A stretch of DNA of 64,000 bases from Nitrospirales bacterium (lineage in GTDB: Bacteria > Nitrospirota > Nitrospiria > Nitrospirales > UBA8639). The stretch covers positions 62,001 to 126,000 of the forward strand of contig JAHRAQ010000013.1 of assembly GCA_020027205.1 (NCBI GenBank), given 5' to 3'. Positions 47,268 to 56,540 of this stretch are shown here, piece by piece. The notes under the pieces are model-generated. The model saw only the letters and a list, made by a program, of their open reading frames with translations. It was not told the origin of the DNA and did no database searches. The position numbers and the translations under genes are program-made. Each line of letters begins with the position of its first letter. The stretch's first letter is position 1.

Positions 47268-48506
47268 ATGGGACGGGAACTTCCGACATTGGAACCCACG
47301 CTGGTGCTTCAGGGCAAAGGGTATCGGGAAGTGCTGAAGCGCGAAATGGACGCGGGCAAAATCCCTTTGAGCCTGGGTAAGAAATGCCCGGTCGAATGCA
47401 GTTTTTGTTATGAACTCGATCACTCCTACCGCGAAACCAACGATCCGCCGAAAACCACGCAGGATGATTGGGAGTTCATCCTCAATTACATTAACGCCAA
47501 ACCCACCGACCCCCTGCAATACTGGTGCCTGGGCGGCAACGAATATATGGAATGGACCGATCTGTTTCTCCACCCCAGAGCCATGGAATGGGTCGAAGAT
47601 TTTCTGCGACATACGGATAAGAACATCCAGTTTTTCACCGTGGGGTTTGTCCACGTGCCGAAGATTCACCAACTGGCGGAACAATATCCGGGGCGGATTA
47701 ATTTTGAATTGTCGGTCATTACCTTGAGTCCGTACCGGCAGCAACTGATGCCGCACGCGCCGTCCGTCAGGCACCTGATGAAAGTGCTGGACGGCCCGGC
47801 GGTGTCATCGGCCAACTTCTATGCGTTCGGCGAACAGACCATGTCCAGAGACGCGCGTGAGATTGCGAAGATCAATCAACACTGCGTGTTATGGATGGGC
47901 TGCCTCACGCCCGTGGGCGGCATCACGGAAGCGACGGCCGGCATCATGCGGCGGGGGCGAAAGTTTCTCGCCGGTGAAGCGGAACGCATTTACGACGCCG
48001 GTGTGCCGAATCTGTCCACCATCCACACCGAAGCGTACGTGACGGCCTTTCTCAACCGAAAGCGCATCGCCAGCGCGTTCGACGCCCTGAAACTTGAGAA
48101 AAAAGACACGGTGGTCATGGCGCGAAGCGTGGCGAAGGTTCTTAACATGCATCGAAAAAATCGCGCCCGTTTTCTGTCCGTGCCGAATGCGACGCTCGGC
48201 GGAGACTCGGATTGCACCGTGCTGCTGACGTTCGACGACATCCGGCAGCGGCTGACCGGCGAGAAGCGGCTTCACATCCCCAAATGCGTGATGGAATCCG
48301 GACGCGGGCCGAATATGGACATCCGTGGCGTCACCCTGGAGGAGTTCACGAACAAAACCGGCGTCAAGGTCAAAGTCCTCCACAAAATCGACACAACATT
48401 CGCCAATGCGCGGCTCTACCGCAACGGCACACTGAAAAACTTTGTGGAAGATTACGTGCGCAACCCCTGGTCCGCCGAATACGAAGCCTTGCCGTTAAGC
48501 GCGTAA
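47268..48506 (+). CDS. Radical SAM protein with DUF512-like C-terminal region
   Basis: A 412-residue radical SAM protein. The cluster motif CPVECSFC (Cys40, Cys44, Cys47; CX3CX2C) is near the N-terminus, followed by a barrel segment with YWCLGGNEYME and FELSVITLSPYRQQLM. The C-terminal part has RFLSVPNATLGGDSDCTVLL, similar to the PN.FFG...TV..LLT motif of DUF512. It lacks the N-terminal PDZ domain common in DUF512 proteins. Start at ATG 47268; the frame extends 12 codons upstream without a better ribosome site. It is followed 15 bp later by a PhzF-family gene. Confidence 0.8.
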   Translation: MGRELPTLEPTLVLQGKGYREVLKREMDAGKIPLSLGKKCPVECSFCYELDHSYRETNDPPKTTQDDWEFILNYINAKPTDPLQYWCLGGNEYMEWTDLFLHPRAMEWVEDFLRHTDKNIQFFTVGFVHVPKIHQLAEQYPGRINFELSVITLSPYRQQLMPHAPSVRHLMKVLDGPAVSSANFYAFGEQTMSRDAREIAKINQHCVLWMGCLTPVGGITEATAGIMRRGRKFLAGEAERIYDAGVPNLSTIHTEAYVTAFLNRKRIASAFDALKLEKKDTVVMARSVAKVLNMHRKNRARFLSVPNATLGGDSDCTVLLTFDDIRQRLTGEKRLHIPKCVMESGRGPNMDIRGVTLEEFTNKTGVKVKVLHKIDTTFANARLYRNGTLKNFVEDYVRNPWSAEYEALPLSA

Positions 48507-48521
48507 CGTCGTGACACCCCC

Positions 48522-49454
48522 ATGACAACGCCAACCAGACAGTTACAATTTTACAAGGCGGACGTCTTTACCGATGAGCCGTTCGGCGGGAACCCCGTGG
48601 CCGTGATTCCCGACGCCGGCGGGTTAACCGACCGGGAGTTTCAGCAGATTGCCCGCGAGATGAATCTCTCCGAGACGGTCTTTGTCGTGCCTCCCGCCGA
48701 CCCCGCCGCGATTGTCAAACTGCGCATCTTTACGCCCACGCAGGAAATTCCTTTCGCCGGCCATCCGGTCATCGGCACGTTCTTTGTCCTCGGCGCGTTG
48801 CGGAAATTTCCCCTGCGGGAACCCGTGACGCGGTTCACGTTCGAATGCAACATCGGCCTCTTCCCCGTCGAACTGCACGTGGCCGGGGGCCGGATCGACT
48901 GCGTGATGATGTCCCAGCCCAGTCCGCAATTTCTGGAAACGGTGGCGGACATTCAGGCCCTCTACGAAATCAGCCGGGCGCTGCACGTCAACAAAGCCGC
49001 CATTGCCGACACCCATCTGCCCATCGAAGTGGTGTCCACCGGCCTGCCCGTCGCCATTGTGCCGGTCCGCACGCTGACCGCCGTGACATCCATGCGCGCC
49101 GACCCGGCGGGCACAAAAGACATCTGCGAGAAACTCGGCGCCAACGGCCTCATGGTGTTCACCGCGATGACCGTCGAGGACTGGGCAAGCGTGCACACGC
49201 GCATGTTCGCCGCCCCCATCGGCATCACGGAGGACCCCGCCACGGGCAGCGCAAGCGGCGCGCTCGGCGCCTACCTCGTCAAACACGGCGTCGTGGACGT
49301 CGGGCCGACCACCGAAATCATCGTGGAACAGGGCTACGAAATTGACCGCCCGTCACGCATCACCGTCCAGGTCTTCTCGGACGACGACGCCATTCAGGAA
49401 ATCAAAGTCGGCGGCCAGGCCGTGATGGTCGCGGAGGGGAAACTGCTGTTTTAG
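48522..49454 (+). CDS. PhzF-family isomerase
   Basis: A 310-residue member of the PhzF / diaminopimelate-epimerase-fold family. The catalytic Glu51 lies in MNLSETVFV. EIPFAGHPVIGTFF and EDPATGSASGALGAYL are the two conserved glycine-rich segments. PhzF itself isomerises a phenazine precursor, but most family members have other unknown substrates, and no phenazine genes are here. Its position 15 bp after the third radical SAM gene suggests it belongs to the same pathway. The start follows no strong Shine-Dalgarno. Confidence 0.88.
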   Translation: MTTPTRQLQFYKADVFTDEPFGGNPVAVIPDAGGLTDREFQQIAREMNLSETVFVVPPADPAAIVKLRIFTPTQEIPFAGHPVIGTFFVLGALRKFPLREPVTRFTFECNIGLFPVELHVAGGRIDCVMMSQPSPQFLETVADIQALYEISRALHVNKAAIADTHLPIEVVSTGLPVAIVPVRTLTAVTSMRADPAGTKDICEKLGANGLMVFTAMTVEDWASVHTRMFAAPIGITEDPATGSASGALGAYLVKHGVVDVGPTTEIIVEQGYEIDRPSRITVQVFSDDDAIQEIKVGGQAVMVAEGKLLF

Positions 49455-49670
49455 GTGGAAACGTGACGTTCGTCACAGCATGATAGCGATAGCCTTCGTT
49501 TCCTTAAAAATCCATCTAAAATTCCTTTCTTTCCGTGAATCACGCCAAAGGATCGCGACTCGAACTTTATTTATCTAACTTCGATACGGCATTTTTGCTA
49601 AGCAAATGGCATTAATTTGTTAAAACGCAGTCGAACGGTCGTTTAACCATATGCAATATATCGAAATACA

Positions 49671-52600
49671 ATGAGTGCCGCATTTTTCATTCTTAATGAC
49701 GACGTCTTAATTGTTGCCAACGGCGGCAATAGATTCAGCCGAGAAGGCGTCATTTCCATCTGCAACATGGACTTGAGCGCCAAAGAGGCGGATACAAACC
49801 GTACGCCTGAAGATATCTATAGCGATGCAGATGACGCAACGCTTGTCGACCATATCAGGGAAAGGCGATTGGGCGAATACAAAAACGATATCAATCGCTT
49901 GATTGAGGATGTGAACCGAGAGCACGGAGTCGAAACAAATTACACCGGGCGTTTTGTTTGGGAATTAATTCAAAACGCGGATGATGCCGCAGACGACAGG
50001 GGGAGCAATACGCAACTTATCGGCACCAAAGGGCTTGGGTTTAAGTCTGTCTTGGAAATTTGCAATGAACCTGAGATTTATTCCGGTGACTTTTGTTTTC
50101 ATTTTTCCCGAGAAAAAAGCCGAAAGGCGCTAAACGAAATCCCGAACTGGCAAGAAGAAACAGGCATTCCCATTTGTCGTCTTCCCCACACAAAAGAACG
50201 CGATGAAGAAGTACAAGAACTACTAAACAATGGCTATGCCAGTGTCATCCGCCTACCGCTAAAAGAAGGAGCAAAAGAAAAGGTCGTGGATGAGTTGTCC
50301 AAACTGCACGGCACTTCCCTGCTATTTTGCCAGCGCCTTGCATCGGTCGCAATACAGACGGGACGTGAAACCCGGCACATTGCTGTTGACCGTTTACAAC
50401 AAGGTCATGATGCCGGAGAAATCAAATTAATCGAAGACAACAACACCGAGCATTGGCGAGTGTGGCGGAAAACGGCCCCCGCAGACAGTAGCGAGAAGCA
50501 AATCAGCGTTGGTGTATGCCTACCCGTTGTCAACGGCAGGGCCAGTGCTTGTGATGAAGAATCCCCGCTGAGTGTCTTTTTCCCCACCAAGGAACGGACC
50601 GAAGGCATACACGCCATGATTCACGCTTCCTGTGCTGTAGACGACAGCCGCAAACATTTATCAGACAAGCAGCCTCATGCCGAAGAAATACACCAACTAT
50701 TGAAAACCATTATCATAGAAATTCTCGAAGAAATAACCGCTGATGCCGCACTAGGAGCATTTGGAAAAACCACGGATAAAAACAACAGCATGGCCGAAAA
50801 ATTGGGGGGCACCATTCGCAATACTGTTCAAGAAATGGCGTTTGTTCCAGTAATTGGCGGCGGCAAGAAAAAACCAAAAGAAGTTCGGCTGTGGAAATAT
50901 GGCTTGGGGAACGCTTTGCACCCAGACAAAGTAAGGAACAAAAATCTTTGCACTCCCGACCTCCAAAGCAAAGAAGGACAGGGTATATTGAAAAGCCTTG
51001 GGGCAGAAGATTTATCCACTGTAGAACATGCCGCATTGCTGGAATTTTGCCTTAACCGCACAGACAAAGAATGCCTTGCTACATGGCATGTCGCACAGTC
51101 TCTAGCGGCCGAAAGTGAAAATAACGACGAGTGCATTGCTGCCCTTCGCAAAGCACCGTTTTGGCGGACAACCGAGGGCAAGGCAAGGGCGATTGACGGT
51201 AACATTCCGCTACTACGACACACACCCAAAGATTGGCCGGATTGGATAGCGATGAATATAATTGACAAGAAATTCTCGAAAGACATTCAGGACGAAGAAA
51301 GGCGGCACAAAGAAAAAAATCATGACTGGCAGAATGCCTTGGACAAAAATCACATCAAACCGTTGGAGAAAAAAATGGAATATTTTAACGATGTTTTATT
51401 GCCACATGCCAAAGACCAGCCCCCGGTATGGTGGAAAAAAAATGGATGGCGGATTCTCAAGATGGCCTTCCAGTGGGGACAGGATGATAACGACGAAGAG
51501 ATTATTCTCTGTTTAGGACAAAGCGATAAGACTGAAACATTTATTACTGGCAAGCCTAAAAAACCTAAATGTCGGCATCCAGAAATTATTCATCTTCCGG
51601 TGGGAAGGAATGCACAAGAATGGCAACCGGCATGGCAAGTTTATGCTGGCACAGCGTGGGACGGCCCAAAAATATTTGACAAGTATTTTGCCAACAACAC
51701 AGAACGCCAAGTATTGGCACCAATGGATAAATGGAACATCGAGATCAAAGATAAGAGTAAAATGAAGGGGCTACTGTCATGGTTCGGCTGTTCATGGATG
51801 CCTAAAATGGTTCATACGAATTTAACGTATACGAATTTAAAACATCCTTTTAGGAAGGACACCCCTAAACATAGTCAATGGAACCATGAATACCATTTTG
51901 AATATTTTGATGAAATGCTACCGCATCTTAACAAATCAAATTTTACATCTCTATTGAAAGTAACACCTAAGATGTACAAAAGCACAGAGGAAAAGAAAGC
52001 AGAGTACGTTGCCCGCACAAATCCTCATAAATGTGACAGCTACGCGATCGTGCAACTAAAAAAGAATCCTTGGGTGCACTGCAAGCCCTCTTTACTTTCG
52101 TCAGAAGAGCGAGTCAAGCCAGCCGATGCCTACTTGCCAGGATGCGGCCTAAGTGGGTTATTACCGGAAGTGGACAAAAGCGATGATCTGGACGAGCGGA
52201 CATGGCAAGAGGTTCAAAGAACACTCGAAAAATTCGGTACACATACAAAGATGCCCGATGACGAAGGAATGCTCATAGGTTATATGAACAAGTTGAGTGA
52301 ATACACTGATCGACACGAAAAAGACTTTCGATGGAGCAAAGACAAAAAGGGCAAGATTGCGCAAGCCGCAAAGGCAGTTTTTGATGCCTACCAAAAAAAT
52401 TCATCCCCCTCCCCGCTCCGCGATCGAGTAATCAAAGTGCCATGTTTGACGAGGACAGATCAAGGGGAAAGAATTTATTTTGAAGCAGTCGATAACGCAT
52501 ACTGGGCGGACAAGCCCTACTTCGCCAAACAGGAAGTGCGAAGAGAAATACTACAACTAAAAAATATATCAGTGTTTTTCATGTTTTTAGACGATGGTAA

Positions 52601-53711
52601 AAAATTTGGCCTGAAACTGCTGTCGGAGCACTTGGAAATGAACCCGGAATACGGTGAGGAGTGCCTTGAAAATACACAGGCGTTTCGGCGGCGATATACA
52701 GAACGACGTATTGCACTGACAAAAGTTGCGAAGGCAAGCTTGCCGAAGGCACTCGAATTAACCGCATATAAATGTATTAGCGTGCGTACAGCTACGTTGG
52801 CAATAAGGCCCGAAGTGCAATTTTGGAACGAAGGCGAAAACGCGATCGCCGTTAATGCGGGTAGCGAGGAGTTTGATAAATGGCAATGCCTAGCAGCAGC
52901 AATTAGCGAAGCGGGAGATTGCAGTCAACATAAATCAGATTTTGAAAACTTGTTGCGAGAAAAAGACAAGAAAAAATTTCTGGCCCGCCTGCGGAACAGT
53001 TATGGTCTGACAGAAGAGTCTCTCAAAGAGGTTGAGGCGGACTGTGCCACGCCAGACACCGATTCCCAACCGCAAGAGGAAAATCCTCCAGTAACAGACA
53101 CTGACAAAGAAAATAAGGCATATTCGTCCGGCAAAGCACGTAACCAGATAAAGACGCTACATCAGCCAAGCGTGGGCACCTATACCGACTCGAATACCCC
53201 TCAACATGCGTACAGGGAGCCCGATGTACCTGCTACCACACAGCATATACCCGACTTGAAAGAGGAAGAATATGTTTGGCCAGCATCGAACTATGGAGGC
53301 GGACCCGGTGGCGGATATGGTGGCGACCCCGACGAAAGAAAGAAGACTGGCAGCAAAGGCGAGAAAACATTGCTAAAATGGTTGCGTTGCGAATACGGCA
53401 ATGAAAATGTAAGAGATATGAACGAAGAAAAACCTGATCATCCCGGCTATGATATTCTGGTGACGAAAAACGGACAAGAATATTATTACGAGTGCAAATC
53501 TTTCCCCTCAACTCCGGATCGCAGAGTAAGTTTGTCAAACACGCAATGGGAATGTGCGAAAGAAAAAGGAGAACGATACATTTTATGTATAGTCTACAAT
53601 CTCAACGAGGACACTGCGAACATGTTGCCGCCAATTCCCGATCCCACCACGCTCAAGGCAGAGCCCGTGACAACAGAATACAAACTCGACCTTACCACCA
53701 TGCCCTCCTAG
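49671..53711 (+). CDS. GHKL ATPase (sacsin/NOV-type) with C-terminal DUF3883 nuclease-like domain
   Basis: A 1346-residue protein. The N-terminal GHKL (Hsp90-like) ATPase has an N box ELIQNADDA (residues 98-106) and a G2 loop GTKGLGFKSV (118-127), but only 11 residues lie between. The missing G1-like piece (LIVANGGNRFS, then GVISICNMDLSAK) appears instead at residues 13-38. A long central region has no known domain. The C-terminus (about 1225-1340) is a DUF3883/NOV_C domain with GSKGEK, GYDILV (Asp1261) and YECKS (Glu1274, Lys1276), a PD-(D/E)XK pattern. Such proteins occur in anti-phage islands. The ATG lacks a Shine-Dalgarno. The gene and its 216-bp upstream gap are AT-rich, suggesting transfer. 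Confidence 0.85.
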   Translation: MSAAFFILNDDVLIVANGGNRFSREGVISICNMDLSAKEADTNRTPEDIYSDADDATLVDHIRERRLGEYKNDINRLIEDVNREHGVETNYTGRFVWELIQNADDAADDRGSNTQLIGTKGLGFKSVLEICNEPEIYSGDFCFHFSREKSRKALNEIPNWQEETGIPICRLPHTKERDEEVQELLNNGYASVIRLPLKEGAKEKVVDELSKLHGTSLLFCQRLASVAIQTGRETRHIAVDRLQQGHDAGEIKLIEDNNTEHWRVWRKTAPADSSEKQISVGVCLPVVNGRASACDEESPLSVFFPTKERTEGIHAMIHASCAVDDSRKHLSDKQPHAEEIHQLLKTIIIEILEEITADAALGAFGKTTDKNNSMAEKLGGTIRNTVQEMAFVPVIGGGKKKPKEVRLWKYGLGNALHPDKVRNKNLCTPDLQSKEGQGILKSLGAEDLSTVEHAALLEFCLNRTDKECLATWHVAQSLAAESENNDECIAALRKAPFWRTTEGKARAIDGNIPLLRHTPKDWPDWIAMNIIDKKFSKDIQDEERRHKEKNHDWQNALDKNHIKPLEKKMEYFNDVLLPHAKDQPPVWWKKNGWRILKMAFQWGQDDNDEEIILCLGQSDKTETFITGKPKKPKCRHPEIIHLPVGRNAQEWQPAWQVYAGTAWDGPKIFDKYFANNTERQVLAPMDKWNIEIKDKSKMKGLLSWFGCSWMPKMVHTNLTYTNLKHPFRKDTPKHSQWNHEYHFEYFDEMLPHLNKSNFTSLLKVTPKMYKSTEEKKAEYVARTNPHKCDSYAIVQLKKNPWVHCKPSLLSSEERVKPADAYLPGCGLSGLLPEVDKSDDLDERTWQEVQRTLEKFGTHTKMPDDEGMLIGYMNKLSEYTDRHEKDFRWSKDKKGKIAQAAKAVFDAYQKNSSPSPLRDRVIKVPCLTRTDQGERIYFEAVDNAYWADKPYFAKQEVRREILQLKNISVFFMFLDDGKKFGLKLLSEHLEMNPEYGEECLENTQAFRRRYTERRIALTKVAKASLPKALELTAYKCISVRTATLAIRPEVQFWNEGENAIAVNAGSEEFDKWQCLAAAISEAGDCSQHKSDFENLLREKDKKKFLARLRNSYGLTEESLKEVEADCATPDTDSQPQEENPPVTDTDKENKAYSSGKARNQIKTLHQPSVGTYTDSNTPQHAYREPDVPATTQHIPDLKEEEYVWPASNYGGGPGGGYGGDPDERKKTGSKGEKTLLKWLRCEYGNENVRDMNEEKPDHPGYDILVTKNGQEYYYECKSFPSTPDRRVSLSNTQWECAKEKGERYILCIVYNLNEDTANMLPPIPDPTTLKAEPVTTEYKLDLTTMPS

Positions 53712-53897
53712 AATGTGAAAATATCAGTGGGCTTGTGGGTCATTCGAAAGGTAGCAATGATGATGACGGTGACGATGCGACACCTCTGGTGGTGCTCGCC
53801 GGACATACCGGTATAGCGCCAAGCATGTCGATTGTTTCAGGCAGGTCCAGTTCAAACATCACAACATTTTTCCATGTCATCTATAAAGAATTTTAAG

Positions 53898-54086
53898 TCA
53901 GTGGTGGCGCATGGCTCTGCGAAAGTCATTGCCAACGACAACCCAGTCTTTCCGCAACGCCTGTACATCCGTTTCTGCCAAATTGCCGTCAGGAGACGAA
54001 TCAACGGACAAGGCAGGCAGGACGATAAACCCTCCCAGCCCTGTTGGATCTTCTTCTATCTCGCTTTCTGAAAATATGATGCCCAT
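53898..54086 (-). CDS. Small hypothetical protein
   Basis: A 62-residue acidic protein (MGIIFSESEIEEDPTGLGGF onward), family unknown. A GAGGTGAG sequence lies about 5 bases before its ATG at 54086, which supports translation. It sits in the 487-bp gap between the GHKL/DUF3883 gene and moaB. The rest of that gap (53712-53897 and 54087-54198) shows nothing else I can support. It could be a small component of the preceding accessory block. Confidence 0.45.
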   Translation of the reverse strand: MGIIFSESEIEEDPTGLGGFIVLPALSVDSSPDGNLAETDVQALRKDWVVVGNDFRRAMRHH

Positions 54087-54198
54087 TGTCTCACCTCACG
54101 ATTAACAAAAAATCATCCACTCCGTTTTCCCTGTATCCACAACCCTGCTCAAGTTCCACCCCCCCGCATATGAACCACAAACAACCGTACACCCGCCC

Positions 54199-54720
54199 TC
54201 ACTTCCGCATCTCCCCCACAATGTGCGGCAGTTCAGGGAGAATCAACGCCTCCATCGCCAGCCGCACCGCGCCGCTGGAACCGGGAATCGAGAACACCGC
54301 TTTGCCACGATACAGACCGGCGGCGGCGCGGCTTAGCATCGCGGACGAGCCGATGTCTTTGTAGGACAGAGCGCGAAACAGTTCCCCAAACCCCGCCAGT
54401 TTTTTTTCCAGCAGGCCGTCAACAACTTCAAACGTGGTGTCCCGGCGCGCAATGCCGGTGCCGCCGTTGATGATGATCGCGTCCAGACCCGCTTCCTCGC
54501 CCAGTTGCCGAACGAGTGTTCGCACGTCGGCCGGTTCATCACGCACCACATGATAGGCGTCAACCCGGTGCCCGGCCCCGGCGAGCAAGTCTCGAATGAG
54601 TTGCCCGCTGGTGTCGGTGTCCGGTGTCCGAGTATCGCTGCAAGTGATAATGCCGCATCCGATGGACGCGGGTCCGCTGGCTCGGTGGGCGGCGTGGACG
54701 GGAGGACCGGATTCGGTCAT
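54199..54720 (-). CDS. moaB: Molybdenum cofactor biosynthesis protein MoaB/Mog family
   Basis: A 173-residue molybdopterin-binding-fold protein. GCGIITCSDTRT starts the fold. The conserved INGGTGIARRDTT loop binds the pterin phosphate. The end SIPGSSGAVRLAMEALILPELPH is typical of MoaB. It adenylates or binds molybdopterin during cofactor assembly. No other moa/moe gene is within this window, although a GG-less MoaD-like gene lies 44 kb away. Confidence 0.93.
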   Translation of the reverse strand: MTESGPPVHAAHRASGPASIGCGIITCSDTRTPDTDTSGQLIRDLLAGAGHRVDAYHVVRDEPADVRTLVRQLGEEAGLDAIIINGGTGIARRDTTFEVVDGLLEKKLAGFGELFRALSYKDIGSSAMLSRAAAGLYRGKAVFSIPGSSGAVRLAMEALILPELPHIVGEMRK

Positions 54721-54799
54721 CGCGCGCGGTTATCGATGCGTGACGCAACGGCAGCGGCGGTGGCGGCGACCACGCTCGCAACCGCCGCCACCGCCGTCG

Positions 54800-55126
54800 T
54801 CACTGCCAGACCGCATCGGGATTGCATTGCGCGACCGGCGTACCTTTTTTGATGTGTTCATCAAGGATCAACGGCACGTGCTCGTCCTTGACCTGGGAAT
54901 ACCAGACGCCGTCGGGATACACCACCACGGTGGGACCCTGTTCGCACGGGCCAAGGCAGGTACTGCCGGTGACCAGCACTTCCCCCGGCTGCACCCCGCG
55001 TTCCATCAGCCCCATGTTGAGATTCATCAAAATATTCTGCGACCCCGCGCCGCCGCACGAGGGTTTCGGATGCCCCGGCGGGCGGGTGTTGGTGCATACC
55101 AGAATATGATATTTCGGCTTGGGCAT
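54800..55126 (-). CDS. Thioredoxin-like [2Fe-2S] ferredoxin
   Basis: A 108-residue ferredoxin of the thioredoxin-like (Shethna/NuoE-type) family. The ligand set is HILVCTNTRPPGHPKPSCG and STCLGPCEQGPTVVVYPDG, that is C-x11-12-C and CX3C, with the normal YPDGVWY strand. It probably transfers electrons in the cytoplasm. The start is ATG 55126 with AAAGGAG 6 bases upstream. No oxidoreductase partner is adjacent; moaB lies downstream on the same strand. Confidence 0.92.
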   Translation of the reverse strand: MPKPKYHILVCTNTRPPGHPKPSCGGAGSQNILMNLNMGLMERGVQPGEVLVTGSTCLGPCEQGPTVVVYPDGVWYSQVKDEHVPLILDEHIKKGTPVAQCNPDAVWQ

Positions 55127-55217
55127 GACGACTCCTTTCAGTACGGAATGTGTGAACACTGCGTCGATGGCTGCCTGTCGAACCGCGCGAGACCACCCGT
55201 GGAAGACGCGCCGGGCG

Positions 55218-55670
55218 TCAGGCCGGCGCGCCCGGATGAAAGCGCGCCCACATGGCCAGACATTCTTCCGGCAGTTCCCAGTGCCGGACGCCTTTCATGA
55301 CGAAATCGATGTAGGTATCCTTGACGCGAAATTTGCCGACGGGGTTGGCCACATGCGCGGTCACCAGTTCTTTGCGGTCATCTTCCGTCGTCACCGTGGC
55401 TTCCAAATGCCGGAACGCCCCTTCGAGTACTTCGCCGTCAAAGGCGTCCATGATTTTCAAATCTTCGTCGGTGAGTTCAAACACCACGCCCCACACCCGT
55501 TCTCCCGGTGACGGGAGCAAACTGGCCAGACCGCACCGCCACTGGGAAGAAAATCGCGGGAAATGAATCGTGTGATCCTGCAGGCGTGCTCTGAATAAAA
55601 ATTGATGTTCGGGCGCGCGGCGTTTCAACTGCGTCGGATGCAGATTGTCGGCGTACACAAACAGGCGCAT
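55218..55670 (-). CDS. Gamma-glutamylcyclotransferase-like protein
   Basis: A 150-residue protein of the GGCT/AIG2 fold. The N-terminal YADNLHPTQLKRRAPEH corresponds to the family's YGSNM...L..R.P. RVWGVVFELTDEDLKIMDAFDG is the conserved central element, with DAFDGEV in the place where the catalytic Glu of LDxxEG is expected. It is therefore uncertain whether it cyclises gamma-glutamyl peptides. It sits between the ferredoxin and YkgJ-type genes, all on the minus strand. Confidence 0.82.
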   Translation of the reverse strand: MRLFVYADNLHPTQLKRRAPEHQFLFRARLQDHTIHFPRFSSQWRCGLASLLPSPGERVWGVVFELTDEDLKIMDAFDGEVLEGAFRHLEATVTTEDDRKELVTAHVANPVGKFRVKDTYIDFVMKGVRHWELPEECLAMWARFHPGAPA

Positions 55671-55739
55671 GACATTGTACCTTTGCGTCCGGCGGGCCGG
55701 CCGGACGGCGTTCTTCTATCACATCAACTCGCTCGCTTG

Positions 55740-56540
55740 TCAAGCGGAAGGCGGCGACGCGGCCTGCGTTCCCCGACGCAGAAAGCCGAGGATGTGCTCC
55801 ATCCCCATGTGGAGAAGCGTCTCCCCGTGGTGGCGCGCGCGATTGTCCCCGGCGTGACGCTCCGCCCAATCCAGCGCCACGGGAAGCGGAATCAGACGCG
55901 CGGCGCCGCCGGTGACCGTCGCCCACATCAGGCTCAACACCGTGCTGATTCGAAACGGCACCGGCAGCGTCCTCACCGGATTGCGCTCCATATCCCGGCA
56001 CCATTCGGCGGGGGACGTCACCCGCAGTTCCCGGCAGGCGGCGGGACGCGCGTCATACACACCGCACGTCTCATCTTCGAGAAAGGGGCAGGGCCACCGC
56101 CCGGCGTAATACTCGCGGTTGACCGGTTCCATGTCCGCGTCCGACCACTGCGTGCGGGTTTCGGACAACTGCGCCAGCCGGCCAAGCAGCCCCGCCTCGT
56201 TCAACGTCTGCCGAAGCGCCGCCAGCCGTTGCAGCATCCGGTCCCGCCGGGGCGCCGGCAGGCGCTCCACCGCATCCTTGAGCGCGAACGCTTCGGGAGG
56301 CGACACCGGCACCAGCATCCGGCAACAGGCCGCACACCCTTTTCGACAGGACAACTCCCGCCCCGCCCGCCGACTCTTCTCGTCTTCCAACTCGAGCGCC
56401 TGCCCGCCCAGGGAGCGCATGACCGGCACAATATCGGACACCGGAATCAACCGCGTCGGCACGGCAATCTCGGCGCGAAGTTCGCCGGCGGGCGTGGGCA
56501 GGGCAAGGCGGAACGTGTCGCGGGCATTCGACGCGCTCAT
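55740..56540 (-). CDS. YkgJ-family Fe/Zn-cluster protein
   Basis: A 266-residue cytoplasmic protein with a YkgJ-type cysteine cluster. CRKGCAACCRMLVPV is near residue 65 and CPFLEDETCGVYDARPAACREL near residue 155; together these eight-cysteine-type motifs bind an iron-sulphur or zinc centre. Flanking regions are helical. ATG 56540 follows GGAG by 9 bases; an ATG at 56555 is an alternative. Relatives are often near oxidative or Fe-S genes, but the reaction is unknown. Confidence 0.82.
   Translation of the reverse strand: MSASNARDTFRLALPTPAGELRAEIAVPTRLIPVSDIVPVMRSLGGQALELEDEKSRRAGRELSCRKGCAACCRMLVPVSPPEAFALKDAVERLPAPRRDRMLQRLAALRQTLNEAGLLGRLAQLSETRTQWSDADMEPVNREYYAGRWPCPFLEDETCGVYDARPAACRELRVTSPAEWCRDMERNPVRTLPVPFRISTVLSLMWATVTGGAARLIPLPVALDWAERHAGDNRARHHGETLLHMGMEHILGFLRRGTQAASPPSA

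Noticed and set aside
47193..47774. Upstream extension of the J-like frame
   Set aside because: Antisense to the radical SAM gene; the J-like similarity is confined to the 98 residues after ATG 47192.
43013..49454. RiPP biosynthesis cluster
   Set aside because: Radical SAM and B12-type enzymes would fit, but I found no short precursor ORF with a ribosome site, leader or core repeat, nor a peptidase or exporter.
49671..50052. Diversity-generating retroelement as the cause of the GHKL segment shuffle
   Set aside because: No reverse transcriptase or template repeat is in the window, and the change is relocation, not adenine-specific variation.
53492..53896. Plus-strand frame at the end of the DUF3883 gene
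   Set aside because: Begins inside the conserved C-terminal domain in another frame, without a ribosome site.
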